A stretch of 32,478 nucleotides of DNA from Bacillota bacterium (GTDB lineage: Bacteria > Bacillota > Clostridia > Lachnospirales > Lachnospiraceae). Position numbers and translations under genes: made by a program. The stretch is taken from positions 1 to 32,478 of the forward strand of contig JAEZLY010000162.1 of the NCBI GenBank assembly GCA_023414985.1. The letters are read 5' to 3'. The notes below the pieces were generated by a model, which worked only from the letters and a program-made list of their open reading frames with translations, was not told where the DNA came from and searched no databases. This document shows, piece after piece, positions 15,490-22,869 of this stretch; position 1 is the stretch's first letter; every line of letters begins with the position of its first letter.

Positions 15490-15978
15490 TTATATAGATT
15501 TTTTAAATGCGTCCCAACTTGTTTTTGCAGTAGATGGCAGCTGCTGAAAGCTGACCTCTGTTCCCTTCTCTGTGATTGCATCGATAATCCTGACATCGCT
15601 GTCACTCAGATAGAAGATACCGGTTGCCCCGCTTACCTTATGAACCGTATCCTCGCGTTTTGCCAGATTGCCCAGGATGATCATCTCTGCATTTTCTATC
15701 TCTGCTTGAAGCTCGGCAAGCTTACCGGGCAGCTTCACAATAACCAACCGATTACAATTACTCTCCTGTGCCAGAATTTTTTTTGCTTCATCCGTCGTCA
15801 GAATATGAGTCTTGTACGTTGTAGGCACACCCATAGTCATAATTGATTTTAGCACGGGATTCTTTGCGCTTTCGTCATCAATCGCAATGATTTCCTTGAT
15901 GGATAGCGTCGGGCACCAGGCAACGATTGTCTGACCATGGATCAGTCTGTCATCGACTCTCACATAAGTTTTTGCCAT
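15490..15978 (-). CDS. PTS mannose-family IIB component
   Basis: The 162-residue cytoplasmic protein has VRVDDRLIHGQTIVAW, with the phosphorylated His14 of EIIB-Man-type proteins, and GVPTTYKTHILTTDEA. It takes phosphate from IIA and transfers it to the incoming sugar. GAAAGGAGGGTGAAAA precedes the ATG. It is the first of the PTS permease genes and lies 131 bases after murQ. The substrate class (mannose, GlcNAc, sorbose, fructosamine or others) cannot be told from these residues; murQ nearby favours an amino sugar. Confidence 0.92.
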   Translation of the reverse strand: MAKTYVRVDDRLIHGQTIVAWCPTLSIKEIIAIDDESAKNPVLKSIMTMGVPTTYKTHILTTDEAKKILAQESNCNRLVIVKLPGKLAELQAEIENAEMIILGNLAKREDTVHKVSGATGIFYLSDSDVRIIDAITEKGTEVSFQQLPSTAKTSWDAFKKSI

Positions 15979-16018
15979 TTTTCACCCTCCTTTCTTAATT
16001 TCTATGATTTCTTATTCG

Positions 16019-16105
16019 TTAGGTTTCTGCCTTCTTACAACCTAAGTTGGTTCTCTCTTGTACCTATAATCTTCTATTCAATTATCTCTTCCTCACCGTG
16101 AGGAA
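16019..16105 (-). other. Two small inverted repeats between murQ and the IIB gene
   Basis: TTAGGTT (16019-16025) pairs with AACCTAA (16039-16045), and TTCCTCAC (16089-16096) with GTGAGGAA (16098-16105). Neither has a U tract, and no clear promoter was found in the 131-base gap. They may mark an mRNA processing point or partial attenuation between murQ and the PTS genes. Confidence 0.45.
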
Positions 16106-16109
16106 CTAT

Positions 16110-17012
16110 TCAGATACATTTTCTTACGAAACCTTTATTTTCACTGATTCTTCTCTGCGCTTCCTCTCTGTCTACTCCTGTCAGTATCATAACGATTGCT
16201 TCCTTAATAGAATATTGTGTTGCTTCCAGCATGCTCACAGCAATTACCTGATCACATCCGGTGCTTTCCATGACGATCCGCTTGGCGCGTTCGACAAGCT
16301 TTAGATTAGTCGCCTTCATATCCACCATGAGATTACCGTATACTTTCCCTATTCCGACCATAGAAGCTGTAGAAATCATATTTAGAATGATTTTCTGGCA
16401 AGTACCGGCTTTTAATCGGGTGGAACCTGTTAAAATCTCAGGTCCCGCATCCACCTCTATACCTACCTCGGCGTAATTCGTTAATTCTGCGCCTTTATTG
16501 CAGGTAATACTAATTCGTCCGGCCTTGCATTTCCCAGCATGCTTTAATGCACCGATCACATAGGGAGTTCTTCCGGAAGCAGCAATCGCAACCACAACAT
16601 CATCTTCTCCCAGATGGATGGCATTCAGATCTTCCGCTGCAAGCTCTTCTGAATCTTCTGCTCCTTCCACGGCTTTGACAAAGGCCTTCTCGCCCCCGGC
16701 GATAATGGCGAGGACTTCATCGGTTGTAGAAAATGTGGGAACACATTCGACCGCATCTAGTATTCCAAGTCTCCCGCTGGTACCGGCTCCTATATAGATT
16801 AATCTGCCTTTTCTGTTCAGGGCGTCGATGACCAGCCCAATCGCTTTCTCAATCTGCGGCAACGCTTCCTTTATCGTATCAACAACCTTGTAATCCTCTT
16901 CATTCATGATACGAAGCAGCTCCATTGTAGACATCGTATCCAGATTTAATGTCTTCGGATTCCTGCTTTCCGTCTTCAAATGATCGATTTTAACCTTCTT
17001 CTCTTCTACCAT
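16110..17012 (-). CDS. murQ: N-acetylmuramic acid 6-phosphate etherase
   Basis: The 300-residue protein contains the N-terminal TESRNPKTLNLD segment, the SIS-domain loop GAGTSGRLG (76-83), DAVECVPTF with Glu89 in the place of a catalytic glutamate of MurQ, and AVEGAED. MurQ splits MurNAc-6-P into GlcNAc-6-P and D-lactate in the cytoplasm during cell-wall sugar recycling or uptake. It overlaps the end of the PIG-L gene by 7 bases, so translation is coupled, and no strong ribosome site is seen. Its neighbours, a mannose-family PTS and a GlmA-like acetyltransferase, fit a cell-wall amino-sugar pathway. Confidence 0.93.
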   Translation of the reverse strand: MVEEKKVKIDHLKTESRNPKTLNLDTMSTMELLRIMNEEDYKVVDTIKEALPQIEKAIGLVIDALNRKGRLIYIGAGTSGRLGILDAVECVPTFSTTDEVLAIIAGGEKAFVKAVEGAEDSEELAAEDLNAIHLGEDDVVVAIAASGRTPYVIGALKHAGKCKAGRISITCNKGAELTNYAEVGIEVDAGPEILTGSTRLKAGTCQKIILNMISTASMVGIGKVYGNLMVDMKATNLKLVERAKRIVMESTGCDQVIAVSMLEATQYSIKEAIVMILTGVDREEAQRRISENKGFVRKCI

Positions 17013-17686
17013 AGTGTATTCTCAATCAGGCTGGCATACATATAAGCCACTGTAAACCCGTCATTATTTGATTCTATCTGACGTACTTTTCCTATCGTCG
17101 TATAGTAATCCTGGTAGGGGAAATCATTGATGTCTCCGCGGAACACTGAGTATTCTCCCATTCCTGCGAACCATTGCTCAAATTCAGTCCGGTCAAGCTT
17201 AAAATAGGCCTGTGGAATAAAACCAACTAAATCTTCAAAGTTTTCTCCATATACCAGCCGGATGTTACTTCCCTTCTCTCGCAGGCGCTTCACAGCATTT
17301 GTGACTGCATCATGGGTATTGATATGTCTGGGATGCATCGACCCCCGCCAATGTGTAATCACGAGATCCACTTTTTCCTCTTCAAAGTATTGGGCAAGTC
17401 TGGTGGAAAAATCCTCCAGGTATGGCATATTATTTGAAACATAACCCAGCCAGATGGTATCTCCGTTCAGTTTAGCCGCTGCACGTTTATTTTGTTCCAA
17501 CAACTCCTGTAAGTATTCCTGTTTCGCTTTCTCGGTGGCGTCAGGATCTTCCAGGCGTCCCTGAGTTACATGAATATAAGTACAATGCGCTCCCTGTGCA
17601 GCATACTTCATCATGATCGGCCCGCCCAGAACCTCGGCATCCAGGGAGTGTGCTCCAATACTCACCACTCTCTTAATTTCACTCAT
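17006..17686 (-). CDS. PIG-L / LmbE-family deacetylase-like protein with altered active site
   Basis: The 226-residue protein starts with a PIG-L-type strand-loop, IGAHSLDAEVLGG, where the family has AHPDDxE. His13, Asp16 and Glu18 are kept, but the first Asp of the pair, the general base in MshB, is Leu15, and Pro is Ser. Further blocks are VTHWRGSMHPRHINTHDAV, which offers the third metal ligand, and the N-terminal HVTQGRLED. Family members remove acetyl groups from GlcNAc-containing molecules. With the base missing, activity may be lost or changed. GGAGGATAACA precedes the ATG. It overlaps murQ and lies 107 bases after the GNAT gene. Confidence 0.75.
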   Translation of the reverse strand: MSEIKRVVSIGAHSLDAEVLGGPIMMKYAAQGAHCTYIHVTQGRLEDPDATEKAKQEYLQELLEQNKRAAAKLNGDTIWLGYVSNNMPYLEDFSTRLAQYFEEEKVDLVITHWRGSMHPRHINTHDAVTNAVKRLREKGSNIRLVYGENFEDLVGFIPQAYFKLDRTEFEQWFAGMGEYSVFRGDINDFPYQDYYTTIGKVRQIESNNDGFTVAYMYASLIENTLW

Positions 17687-17722
17687 TGTTATCCTCCAAT
17701 TCTATAAAACCTGTATACTATG

Positions 17723-17733
17723 ATGTTAAACAT
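17723..17733 (-). promoter_or_regulatory. Possible extra GntR half-site pair
   Basis: ATGTTAAACAT resembles the palindrome ATGTTAACAT with one base inserted in the centre. It lies between the GNAT and PIG-L genes. No good promoter was seen next to it, so this is weak. Confidence 0.25.
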
Positions 17734-17793
17734 TATTCTCATGCGAATTTGCAAGCATTCACTGAGCAATCCGGACTTTTTTACTGCCTCCTG

Positions 17794-18732
17794 CTAAATT
17801 GTTTTCTGATAATCTACAAAGGTGCGGAACATACTCACTCCATGTCTTTCATAAAATCTTCTGCCAGGTACATCCGTCGACACGAAGTATAAATGATAGA
17901 TACCTCGTTTCTCCATCTCCAGCTGCATTATGTCAAACAGGATGCCTCCGATGCCAAAATTCCTTGCCTCCTCCTTAACACCGATTGGTCCAAATCTCAT
18001 GGGATTACCGTCAATCGCTCTCATGCAGAAGCCTACGATTTTCTGCTTTGCGTCAAGCACCAGCAGGATACAATCCTCGGCTGTATTGCTCTGCATGGAC
18101 AACAGCGCATTCCTCTTCCAGCCGCCACCGAACTCATCCTTCAGAAAATCCAGGAGCTCCAGGGAATACCGGTATTCAAAGTTCCGGAACGTGAAGCCTG
18201 CTTCCCTGGCCTTAGCCAGTTTCTCCAGTGTCTCATCGCTCAATCTGTAACCATGAAGATCCTTGCACATAGAATAGCTTTCTTTTCCTGCCGTATAACC
18301 CAGCTTATTGAAGAACTGCAGTGCACCGGCGTAATTATCCTTATCAATTCCAGGGAAAAAGTAATTCGGACTGTATGCAGCCAGCGTAACAGTTTCTGCC
18401 CCCATGGATTTCAATTTCTTCTCTGTATGCTCTACCAGATCAGTTCCGATCCCGCGATGTTGATATCCATCGGCTACGAACATCACATTGATCCACCCTC
18501 TGGTAGGTTCCAGCCCACGTTCCAGATATGGGAACTTCCGCTTAGTAGCTAATAAAAACCCAACAAGCTGTTCCTGATCAATGGCCACAAAACACAGCTC
18601 CGAATCAAAATTATCATCAAACAATGCCTGTTTTCTGAATTTATGAACCGTGATCGGATCCGCTGTCAGTGTTTGGTTCCATAGCTCGACCACGTCATCC
18701 TCGTATTTCTGACTGTAATTTATTATCTGCAC
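17794..18732 (-). CDS. Tandem-GNAT acetyltransferase, possible GlmA-like glucosamine N-acetyltransferase
   Basis: This 312-residue protein holds two GNAT folds. The N-terminal one has the acetyl-CoA loop YQHRGIGTDL; the C-terminal one has EARNFGIGGILF and a final RRFYERHG. A GTG at 18732 is the preferred start because AGGAGG lies 6 bases before it; an ATG 21 bases upstream has no clear ribosome site. A two-GNAT protein in a cluster with murQ recalls GlmA of Clostridium acetobutylicum, which acetylates glucosamine and glucosaminides in cell-wall recycling. That function is inferred from layout and context. It leads the operon, downstream of a strong promoter and an 8-base repeat array. Other GNAT substrates are possible. 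Confidence 0.72.
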   Translation of the reverse strand: MQIINYSQKYEDDVVELWNQTLTADPITVHKFRKQALFDDNFDSELCFVAIDQEQLVGFLLATKRKFPYLERGLEPTRGWINVMFVADGYQHRGIGTDLVEHTEKKLKSMGAETVTLAAYSPNYFFPGIDKDNYAGALQFFNKLGYTAGKESYSMCKDLHGYRLSDETLEKLAKAREAGFTFRNFEYRYSLELLDFLKDEFGGGWKRNALLSMQSNTAEDCILLVLDAKQKIVGFCMRAIDGNPMRFGPIGVKEEARNFGIGGILFDIMQLEMEKRGIYHLYFVSTDVPGRRFYERHGVSMFRTFVDYQKTI

Positions 18733-18774
18733 TTTTCTCCTCCTCTCTTCCATTCTTCTGAAATAAGTATTTAT

Positions 18775-18814
18775 TATGTTAATATGTTTATATGTTGATA
18801 TGTTAACCTGTTAA
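18775..18814 (-). repeat. Five tandem 8-base units (TATGTTNA), candidate operator array
   Basis: On the plus strand four consecutive octamers read TATGTTAA, TATGTTTA, TATGTTGA and TATGTTAA (18775-18806), followed by a degenerate fifth CCTGTTAA (18807-18814). They begin right after the predicted transcription start of the GNAT-led operon. The unit is the half-site of the palindrome in front of gntR. Confidence 0.7.
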
Positions 18815-18822
18815 CTGAGTTC

Positions 18823-18851
18823 ATTGTAGCACACTGTTTTTCGAAATGCAA
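18823..18851 (-). promoter_or_regulatory. Promoter of the GNAT/PIG-L/murQ/PTS operon
   Basis: On the minus strand TTGCAT (18846-18851) is 17 bases from TACAAT (18823-18828). Transcription would start near 18816, at the edge of the octamer array. The -35 box lies inside a 12-base sequence that recurs inverted at 19248-19259. Confidence 0.75.
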
Positions 18852-18873
18852 TGGTTTTTTATAACAAAAAATA

Positions 18874-19305
18874 GCTGTTTCTGAACACCGGATTGCATAT
18901 CAGAAAAGGACAACAACTCCCCTCACACAGGTTAACGGACATCCTGCTGTTTTGTAAGCCACGGAGTCTTTGCAAAAAAAGATTATGTTAAGAAAGAACA
19001 AGTGCTAGCTTCCCTCACACACTCGTCGGAAGACATACAACTGATTTGTATGTCTTCCAAAGAGTGCATTATGCGCGTATGCAAAGTGAGCATATACAAG
19101 TTTACTTGTAAATATGCGAACGCGCACGTGAACCTGATAGCGAGTTTACGAGCTTATCAGGTTGGGAATGCTAGCCCTTGCTCTTTCGATAAATACTTAT
19201 TATGCAAAGACTCCGTAGTTTACAAAATTAGCAGTCTGTCTGTCAAACATTGCATTTCGGGGAGTCGTTATCCTTTCCTGATGAAATCAGTGTTTCGATA
19301 ACAGC
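18874..19305. repeat. Large (432-base) imperfect inverted repeat enclosing three hairpins; unknown structured element
   Basis: Outer arms face each other in order: 18874-18894 with 19285-19305 (GCTGTT/AACAGC ends, partly matched), 18901-18922 with 19259-19280 (19 of 22), 18944-18948 with 19230-19234, 18950-18974 with 19203-19227 (23 of 25), and 18992-19009 with 19170-19187 (16 of 18). The apex holds three hairpins: a perfect 13-bp stem (19028-19040 with 19046-19058), a two-part stem (19072-19078 with 19120-19126; 19090-19100 with 19105-19117), and 19131-19141 with 19152-19163. It fills the gap between the xfp stop and the next promoter. No convincing gene lies in it. On the minus strand six U follow the far arm (18866-18871). 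It may be a MITE-like mobile repeat, a structured RNA or an elaborate 3' end for xfp. Confidence 0.8.
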
Positions 19306-19317
19306 CATTTTATTTTA

Positions 19318-21717
19318 TTAATTCTCCTTAGGCAGATGCCACTTCCAGTCTCTGACCTCCGGGAGATCCTGACCATATTCGTGGATATACTGCTTATGCT
19401 CCACAAGCTTGTCGTTCATCTGCTGGATCAGGTAAGCTCCACGGTTGCCAAGCTGAGGCAGACGCATAATTACCTTCTTGACCAGGTTGAAACGGTCGAT
19501 CTCATTCTGTACGCGCATATCAAAGGGCGTGGTAATGGTTCCTTCTTCACGATAACCGCACACATGGAGATTACGGTTACGACGATGATAAGCCAGCTCA
19601 TGGATCATGGTCGGATACCCATGGAAGGCAAAAATGATCGGCTTATCCTTGGTAAATAACGCATCATACTCGGCATCAGTCAGGCCATGAGGATGCTGGC
19701 TGTGTGGCTGCAGCTTCATCAAATCCACGACATTGATGACACGGATCTTGATCTCCGGCATATGATCCCGTAGGATCGTAACCGCTGCCATGGTCTCAAG
19801 TGTAGGGGTATCACCGCAGCAAGCCAATACCACATCCGGCTCCTGCCCCTGGTCATTGCTTGCCCAATCCCAGATACCGATACCCTGGGTACAATGCTTC
19901 ACAGCCTGTTCCATGGTCAGCCACTGAGGACGAGGATGCTTCGAGGTAACCATAACATTGACATAGTTCTTACTTCTGATGCAATGATCGAAGGTGGATA
20001 ATAAGGTGTTCGTATCCGGAGGCAGATAGAGTCTTACGACATCTGCCTTCTTATTGGCAATATGATCCAGGAAGCCCGGATCCTGATGAGTAAAGCCATT
20101 GTGATCCTGCTGCCACACATTGGAGGTAAGGATAAGGTTCAGGGATGCGATTCTCTGCCTCCAGGGAAGCTCATTGCATACCTTCAGCCACTTTGCATGC
20201 TGGGCAGCCATGGAATCTACCGTTCTGATAAATGCCTCATAGCTTGCAAAGAAACCATGGCGGCCGGTCAGCAGATAGCCTTCCAGCCATCCCTCACACA
20301 TATGCTCGCTTAACATAGAATCCATGACCCTGCCGTCACTGGCCAGGAATTCATCATAACCGTACTTTTCAGCATTCCAGTCACGGTTCGTCACTTCAAA
20401 CACCTTATTCAGACGGTTGGACATGGTCTCATCGGGTCCGAAGATACGGAAGTTTTTACTTTCCTCATTCAGCTTGAAGATATCACGGACAAATCCGCCG
20501 AGCTCCATCATATCCTGTGCTTCAACTGCACCCGGTGCAGGTACATTGATACCGTAGGTCTTGAAGTCAGGAAGGCGAAGGTCTCTTAGCAGTTTTCCGC
20601 CATTTGCATGCGGATTGGAACCGATCCTGTAATTACCCGTCGGAGTCAATGCTTCCAGCTCAGGGATCAGGCGGAAGTTTTCATCAAATAACTCCTCCGG
20701 ATGATAGCTCTCCAGCCACTCCTTCAGCAGCTGTAGATGCCCCGGCTCCTCCATGGATAAGGGAACCTGGTGGGCACGGAAGGTACCTTCGATCTGTTTG
20801 CCGTCAACTACCTTCGGTCCGGTCCAGCCCTTAGGGGTATTTAATACGATCATTGGCCATATCGGTCTTGTCGTGTCGCCTGTCTCTCTTGCATGCTTCT
20901 GAATTGCCTTGATTTCTTCAATGACTGTGTCCAGGGTCTCTGCCATTAACCGATGCATCGGCATCGGGTCGCCGCCCTCCACGAAGTATGGCTTCCAGCC
21001 GCAGCCCTCAAAGAACTTCTGTATCTCGTCCTTAGACATACGGGAGAAGATGGTAGGATTACTGATCTTATATCCGTTCAGATGAAGAATAGGCAGTACG
21101 GCACCATCTGTAACTGCATTCAGGAATTTATTCGATTGCCAGGAGGTAGCAAGTGCTGCTGTTTCCGCTTCCCCGTCGCCGACGATACATGCGGTGATCA
21201 GTTCCGGATTATCAAATACAGAGCCGAAGGCATGTGCGATGGAATATCCGAGCTCTCCGCCTTCATTGATAGAACCTGGGGTTTCTGGTGCTACGTGACT
21301 TGAGATACCACCCGGGAAGGAAAACTGCTTGAACAGTTTCTTCATGCCCTCTTCATCCCTGCTGATATTCGGATAGATTTCACTATAGGTTCCTTCCAGA
21401 TATGTATTAGCCACAAAGAAATTACCGCCATGTCCTGGCCCTGATATCAGGACCATATCCTGATCGTATTTTTTTATGATACGGTTTAAATGGGTATAGA
21501 CAAAGTTCTGTCCGGGAACCGTACCCCAATGTCCTACGATTTTCTTTTTCACATGTTCCATCGTAAGCGGTTTTCGAAGTAGTGGATTATCAAGTAAATA
21601 TAATTGACCTGCTGCCAGATAGTTCGTGGCGCGCCAATAAGCATTCATTTTTTCTAAGTATGTGTCCGTGAGTGGACTCTTCTCTTCCATCATTGCCGAT
21701 TGCATCTGATTATCCAT
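19318..21717 (-). CDS. xfp: Xylulose-5-phosphate/fructose-6-phosphate phosphoketolase
   Basis: The 799-residue length is normal for the family. Visible motifs are HWGTVPG (63-69), GPGHGG (93-98), SHVAPETPGSINEGGELGYS around 140-159 and the thiamine diphosphate site GDGEAE (180-185). The C-terminal domain has CNELPWRQRIASLNLILTSN and TKHPRPQWL-like sequence (SKHPRPQW). The enzyme is cytoplasmic and splits xylulose 5-phosphate or fructose 6-phosphate with phosphate into acetyl phosphate plus glyceraldehyde 3-phosphate or erythrose 4-phosphate. AAAGGAGAAAATTACC precedes the ATG, and it has its own promoter. No acetate kinase is adjacent. It seems to be a single-gene unit. Confidence 0.97.
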   Translation of the reverse strand: MDNQMQSAMMEEKSPLTDTYLEKMNAYWRATNYLAAGQLYLLDNPLLRKPLTMEHVKKKIVGHWGTVPGQNFVYTHLNRIIKKYDQDMVLISGPGHGGNFFVANTYLEGTYSEIYPNISRDEEGMKKLFKQFSFPGGISSHVAPETPGSINEGGELGYSIAHAFGSVFDNPELITACIVGDGEAETAALATSWQSNKFLNAVTDGAVLPILHLNGYKISNPTIFSRMSKDEIQKFFEGCGWKPYFVEGGDPMPMHRLMAETLDTVIEEIKAIQKHARETGDTTRPIWPMIVLNTPKGWTGPKVVDGKQIEGTFRAHQVPLSMEEPGHLQLLKEWLESYHPEELFDENFRLIPELEALTPTGNYRIGSNPHANGGKLLRDLRLPDFKTYGINVPAPGAVEAQDMMELGGFVRDIFKLNEESKNFRIFGPDETMSNRLNKVFEVTNRDWNAEKYGYDEFLASDGRVMDSMLSEHMCEGWLEGYLLTGRHGFFASYEAFIRTVDSMAAQHAKWLKVCNELPWRQRIASLNLILTSNVWQQDHNGFTHQDPGFLDHIANKKADVVRLYLPPDTNTLLSTFDHCIRSKNYVNVMVTSKHPRPQWLTMEQAVKHCTQGIGIWDWASNDQGQEPDVVLACCGDTPTLETMAAVTILRDHMPEIKIRVINVVDLMKLQPHSQHPHGLTDAEYDALFTKDKPIIFAFHGYPTMIHELAYHRRNRNLHVCGYREEGTITTPFDMRVQNEIDRFNLVKKVIMRLPQLGNRGAYLIQQMNDKLVEHKQYIHEYGQDLPEVRDWKWHLPKEN

Positions 21718-21741
21718 GGTAATTTTCTCCTTTCAATGCGC

Positions 21742-21759
21742 TTGTTATTTTTTTAACAA
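21742..21759 (-). other. Small hairpin in the xfp leader
   Basis: TTGTTA (21742-21747) pairs with TAACAA (21754-21759) around an A/T loop, just after the predicted transcription start. It may protect the 5' end of the mRNA. Confidence 0.35.
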
Positions 21760-21763
21760 TACC

Positions 21764-21791
21764 ATCATATCACTTTTCTGCTGATTGTCAA
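21764..21791 (-). promoter_or_regulatory. Promoter of xfp
   Basis: On the minus strand TTGACA (21786-21791) and TATGAT (21764-21769) are 16 bases apart, a near-consensus promoter giving a leader of about 40 bases. Confidence 0.8.
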
Positions 21792-21845
21792 TAATTTAAC
21801 ATAGTATTTATAAGAACTGTGATTCTGACCATAATGTTATGTATC

Positions 21846-21877
21846 ACATACGAAAAAATCGTTATTTTTCCGTATGT
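21846..21877 (-). terminator. Hairpin after the PhnB-like gene, possible terminator
   Basis: ACATACG and AAAAAT (21846-21859) pair with ATTTTT and CGTATGT (21864-21877), a 13-bp stem with one A-C mismatch and a CGTT loop. No clean U tract follows, so termination is uncertain. Confidence 0.45.
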
Positions 21878-21929
21878 CCTCACCTAGAATAAGAACCATC
21901 TATCCTATACTATGTTCTCTTGAATACTC

Positions 21930-22811
21930 CTATCCCAAGCGTGCTTTTTCCAATGCTGCAATATCAAATTTCTTCATTTTTAAAAATGCCTCCGTGATTC
22001 GCTTCAGCTCCTCCTTCGTCCCATGAGCCATCATTTGTCTCATAACTGCAGGTTCAATCTGCCAGGACAGACCATATTTGTCCTTGAGCCAACCGCACTG
22101 CTCCGCTTCGGGAACAGCCGAAAGCTTATCCCAATAATCATCGATCTCCTTCTGATCGCTGCATAATACTTCAAAGGAGAAAGCTTCGTTGAAGGTGAAA
22201 TCTTCACCATAGCCGTGATCCATGACGATCATTGGAGTGCCCAGGATATTCACTTCACCATAATTTACCTTTGCTCTTTGATCCGTAGCCTCACCCGCTG
22301 CATAATAGTTGAAATATCCCTTCTTACAATCCGGAAAGATTGCGGCATAGAAGTCTGTTGCCTCTTCTGCATAACCGCAGGCCGACCCACTAAATAAAAG
22401 ACAGGGTCTAATCTTCGGATGCTCCGATCGGTTCTCAACCAGCATGAGCTGCCAACCAAGACCATACCTGTCCTGGAGCCATACATAATACTTACTGAAG
22501 GGGTACTCATCCAAAGGCATCAGTTCTGTCCCTCCCGGGGAAAGAGCCTTGTATAACCGGTCAACCTCCTCCTTTGTTTCGCAGGCAACCATCAGGGATG
22601 TAGTCGGATTGAAGGAAAAGTAGGGACCGGCACTGATCGCCGAGAACTGAAGATTAGCCAACTGGAACTCAACCAACTCTGCATCCCCTGAGGGAGTATC
22701 CGGAATAGTTACTGTATTCATAATATAGGACTCATCAAATAAACTCACATAAAGCTTTGCTGCTTCCAGAGCTTCTTTATCATACCATAGATGCGGTACC
22801 AATTTTTGCAT
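21930..22811 (-). CDS. Two-domain VOC-superfamily protein, PhnB / 3-demethylubiquinone methyltransferase-like (PF06983 type)
   Basis: Two similar halves are visible, about residues 1-140 and 145-293. Each starts like a PhnB domain (QKLVPHLWYDKEALEAAKLY; KIRPCLLFSGSACGYAEEAT) and ends with a Y-GLGWQL or YGLSWQI strand, typical of these glyoxalase-fold proteins. Members often lack a known reaction. The protein is cytoplasmic. Its ATG follows AAGGAGGATATTAAT. It is 58 bases after the SRPBCC gene on the same strand, a pairing often seen for small stress or resistance-associated proteins; function is unknown. Confidence 0.8.
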   Translation of the reverse strand: MQKLVPHLWYDKEALEAAKLYVSLFDESYIMNTVTIPDTPSGDAELVEFQLANLQFSAISAGPYFSFNPTTSLMVACETKEEVDRLYKALSPGGTELMPLDEYPFSKYYVWLQDRYGLGWQLMLVENRSEHPKIRPCLLFSGSACGYAEEATDFYAAIFPDCKKGYFNYYAAGEATDQRAKVNYGEVNILGTPMIVMDHGYGEDFTFNEAFSFEVLCSDQKEIDDYWDKLSAVPEAEQCGWLKDKYGLSWQIEPAVMRQMMAHGTKEELKRITEAFLKMKKFDIAALEKARLG

Positions 22812-22869
22812 ATTAATATCCTCCTTATCATCATGCTCGTATTGAATACTATTAATGTTCTAAAGTTTC

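Noticed and set aside
17893..18552. 219-codon open frame on the plus strand
   Set aside because: Antisense to the tandem-GNAT gene; composition is Cys- and His-rich in the way typical of shadow frames, with no motifs.
18775..18814. CRISPR-like array
   Set aside because: Units are 8 bases with no spacers, no cas genes nearby, and location at a promoter fits an operator array.
18866..18871. Simple terminator for xfp
   Set aside because: A U6 run does follow on the minus strand, but the structure before it is over 400 bases long and branched, so an ordinary terminator does not explain it.
19002..19301. 99-codon open frame on the plus strand inside the large inverted repeat
   Set aside because: Its codons run through the hairpin arms, no ribosome site precedes it, and the residues look random. 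The DNA is better explained by secondary structure.
18874..19305. Insertion sequence
   Set aside because: Inverted arms are present but no transposase frame fits between them, and a target duplication could not be shown because both flanks are A/T-rich (TTTTAT occurs on both sides, but by chance is likely). A MITE remains possible.
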